Of a stretch of 43,689 nt of DNA, positions 42,019 to 43,689 are shown in pieces (position 1 is the first letter of the stretch; every line of letters begins with the position of its first letter). This DNA is from Stagonosporopsis chrysanthemi (lineage: Eukaryota > Ascomycota > Dothideomycetes > Pleosporales > Didymellaceae). The DNA lies in contig JAFISE010000219.1 in the NCBI GenBank assembly GCA_022560025.1, forward strand, positions 1-43,689, given 5' to 3'. The notes below the pieces were generated by a model that saw only the letters and a list, made by a program, of their open reading frames with translations, was not told the origin of the DNA and ran no database searches. Made by a program: the position numbers and the translations under genes.

Positions 42019-42517
42019 TGTTAAGGTTGTACTTTAAGCAAAGCTCGTAAGCACTATTTAATTGGTTCTTAAGGATGAATACGGTAACAGGAGGCTGAAG
42101 GAGGGTTGCAGTAAGGAGTACAGATACTATCTGTCTGTCTTGAAAGCAGGGGTAACAATGAGTAGTACAGAGTAGACTGTCTAGCTTAAAGGTTGGGGTT
42201 GAGATCCAATAACTTAGATTGTTACTTAGGTTAAACACGAACTGTAAGAGTTTGCATTCCTACTGTGCTATATACTATGACTATGAGATGCTTGTTGACG
42301 AGCAACTAGAGTTAGTCCAATGAGATATGGTTGTAGTTGCTCGTTGACGAGCAGAATCGTATCATGCTCGTTGACGAGCAATGGTCTGTGCGTGCTCGTT
42401 GACGAGCAAGTCACATAACCTGTAATTACTTTGTCCCGTGCCTTGATCCCTGGCTCCTGTTAGGATTCTAGTTGGTTACTTATTACACTGCGCTGCATCC
42501 TTCGCGGGATCGTAACA
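42019..42517 (-). mobile_element. Solo LTR (499 bp) nested in the transposon
   Basis: The segment starts TGTTAAGG and ends GATCGTAACA, giving complementary TGTTA/TAACA ends. It is flanked by a perfect 5-bp direct repeat AAGGC (42014-42018 and 42518-42522). The transposase reads through YTxEKA before it and LIVDSYSLHIT shortly after it. These are hallmarks of a solo LTR left by recombination of an LTR retrotransposon. On the minus strand it begins TGTTACGATCCCGCG, which I take as the LTR 5' end, so orientation is tentative. No internal retrotransposon genes are present. Confidence 0.85.
42289..42408. repeat. Four-copy 16-bp hairpin motif array
   Basis: TGCTCGTTGACGAGCA (7-bp inverted arms around TG) occurs at 42338, 42365 and 42393, with a one-mismatch copy (TGCTTGTTGACGAGCA) at 42289. 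Start-to-start spacing is 49, 27 and 28 bp. The array lies inside the 499-bp LTR. The sequences between copies are not similar to each other. Confidence 0.95.
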
Positions 42518-42880
42518 AAGGCATGCTAAAGTTAGCAACTACTTATAGTAGACAGCTATAGCTTGCATATAACTTAGAGATTTATTAAATACTACTATTA
42601 TAATAAGATACTACTACTAGTATTCTTACCTTATAGTACTTATACGCTGCAGCTGTTAGATATAGCTCTGTTCTTACTTCTAGCAACAAGCTACTCTAAA
42701 CAGCTTACTAAACACCTTTACAGTAGCTAGGCAATAGCTAGAGTTACTAAATATAACTTTCTCTGCCTGTTCTATAGTGCCTAGACAACTACTTTTACTC
42801 TAGGATTTATTCTTAGGTTCTTTAAAGTTACAGGCTTATTGCTACCTAACACAGCTGTAATTATTAATAGATTTAAGAAC

Positions 42881-43158
42881 TGTAACGACACAGGATGCTA
42901 GAGGGGTCCGAATTGCATAGGTATCCGCTACGTGGTGTATGGGAGCACTGGGATAAACTGCAGGACTAGATCTCTATTCCTATAGGTCTTGTACGAAAGG
43001 ATACTTCAAAACTATCTATCTGAACTCTGTAGAGACTTCCCTTCTTATACCTGGAAGCTCGGGAAAGACTGTACCGAGGAGCAGTTGGAAGACGGATCTG
43101 AGTCGGGTAGTTGTCAGGTAGTGTAAGGTAGGCTTGAAGAACTAGGCTTGTTCTTACA
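42881..43158. mobile_element. Second LTR-like insertion (278 bp) nested in the transposon
   Basis: The segment starts TGTAACGACACAGG and ends GTTCTTACA, with complementary TGTAA/TTACA ends. It is flanked by a perfect AGAAC duplication (42876-42880 and 43159-43163). Removing the insert and one AGAAC copy lets the transposase frame continue from IINRFKN into KHRQLPCTLSLVLANN, as in intact Fot1-like proteins. A solo LTR is the best fit. A short non-autonomous LTR element is possible, and orientation is not determined. Confidence 0.8.
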
Positions 43159-43689
43159 AGAACAAGCACAGGCAGCTACCTTGTACACTATCCTTAGTGC
43201 TGGCTAACAATTAGAAACAAGCTATACAAATACTAGATAAGGTAGCAGAAGATTAGAACTTAGAGAAGGTCTAGCAGCTAAGGCATACTATCTTTTACCT
43301 TTCTACTACTACAAAGCTTGTACAGCTTAAAAACAAAGGCCTTTGCAACACGCTTTAGTAGCAAAAGCCCTCTAAGCAGAAGCAGAGAAAGCTTAACCTG
43401 TAGCAGGATAAAGAGTATAAGAGTGTAGCTGTTCTTTAGTCCCTACAGAAAGTCTATAAAGAAGAGGAGCGTTATAAGACAAACAAAGAGATAGAGCTGT
43501 AGAAGGAGGCAAATAAAGCTTATAAGAAGGATATTAAGGCACAAAAGAAGCTCTAAAATAAGCTGCAGAAGCAACAGCAGAAGGTAGAACAAGTAAGGGC
43601 AAAGGAAGAGAAAGCCCTAAGGGAGGCTGCTAAGAAGGCTGAAAAACAACAAAGAAAAGAAGAGGCTAACGCTGCTAAATCTATCTAAT

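Larger units (their letters stand above)
41125..43689 (+). mobile_element. Fot1/pogo-type DDE DNA transposon, mutated, 3' end outside window
   Basis: Begins CAGTATCCGTGCACGCC directly after TA, as expected for pogo-superfamily elements, which duplicate a TA target. Base composition falls sharply to AT-rich. Stop codons in the transposase are mainly TAG or TAA at places where the family has Trp or Gln, consistent with CpA-to-TpA RIP. The element carries two nested LTR-like insertions (42019-42517 and 42881-43158). The right terminal inverted repeat is not in the window. Confidence 0.85.
41216..43689 (+). pseudogene. Pogo/Fot1-like transposase pseudogene
   Basis: Reading from ATG at 41216 across stops gives MSLEEALAEADVADAEGQLS, a helix-turn-helix segment (AIAKKYNICCTTL), then CKFIEELTN with GLPPTRQIVQNIASKLAAES. 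The catalytic region follows with three acidic positions in family context: YNIDKKGFAI (Asp codon 41684-41686), LIVDSYSLHIT (42551-42553) and LQLLDIALFLLLA (42659-42661). After the insertions come the typical C-terminal segments KQAIQILDKVAED and the coiled Lys/Glu-rich tail (KEANKAYKKDIKAQKK, REAAKKAEKQQRKEEANAAK). Many in-frame stops and two insertions rule out activity. Such transposases cut and paste at TA sites. Confidence 0.85.

Noticed and set aside
42289..42408. CRISPR-like array of 16-bp repeats
   Set aside because: Eukaryotic context, only four short repeats, spacers of 33, 11 and 12 bp, and location inside an LTR.
1..43689. tRNA genes, rRNA, CRISPR, prophage
   Set aside because: I scanned by eye for B-box (GGTTCGANTCC) and rRNA-like blocks and found none; a tRNAscan or Infernal run would settle it.

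Overview
This window comes from a filamentous ascomycete (Pezizomycotina), probably a dothideomycete-like fungus. The evidence is a Woronin-body HEX1 gene, short introns (about 46-55 nt, GT-AG with one GC-AG), GC-rich coding sequence, mitochondrial and peroxisomal targeting signals, and an AT-rich transposon block whose stop codons fit RIP (repeat-induced point mutation). All gene models below were built by hand from splice signals and reading-frame continuity; no database search was run.

Layout. At 0-3.5 kb lies an aromatic-catabolism group: the 5' part of a 3-carboxy-cis,cis-muconate lactonizing enzyme (minus) is divergent from an intradiol ring-cleavage dioxygenase (plus), followed by a carboxymuconolactone-decarboxylase/AhpD-fold protein. 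This fits the protocatechuate branch of the 3-oxoadipate pathway. At 4.3-10 kb are mitochondrial isovaleryl-CoA dehydrogenase with a GC-AG intron, the ribosome-assembly WD40 protein SQT1/AAMP, and a 4-coumarate-CoA-ligase-like enzyme ending in the peroxisomal signal SRL. At 11-16.4 kb are two unrelated 2-oxoglutarate/Fe(II) oxygenases in convergent orientation: a 1,100-residue AlkB-like protein with cysteine-rich modules, and an isopenicillin-N-synthase-fold enzyme. At 16.9-18.7 kb is HEX1 with a long N-terminal extension. At 21.3-23.9 kb is a secreted GH18 chitinase with an internal CBM18 module and a PPK-repeat tail; its active-site region is broken by a poly-C tract and an N gap.

At 24.8-30.2 kb are a CCDC47-family ER protein, a 68-residue cytochrome c oxidase subunit VIIa-like gene with an 8-nt first exon, and a divergent helical-repeat (PPR-like) protein that is probably mitochondrial. 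From 30.2 to 34.8 kb I recognise no gene. That stretch holds simple repeats and a pyrimidine-rich field of recurring ATG-TTCTG/GCTCT modules that ends in a pentamer microsatellite.

At 34.8-41.1 kb are an F-box-like gene, a weak small ORF, a cytochrome P450 with unusual core motifs, and the 5' end of a second F-box gene. The second F-box gene is cut at a TA dinucleotide by a Fot1/pogo-type DDE transposon (41,125 to the window end). The transposon is full of stop codons and is itself interrupted by two solo-LTR-like insertions (499 and 278 bp). Each has complementary 5-bp ends and a perfect 5-bp target duplication, and removing each one (with one copy of its duplication) rejoins transposase homology. 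The larger LTR carries four copies of a 16-bp hairpin motif.
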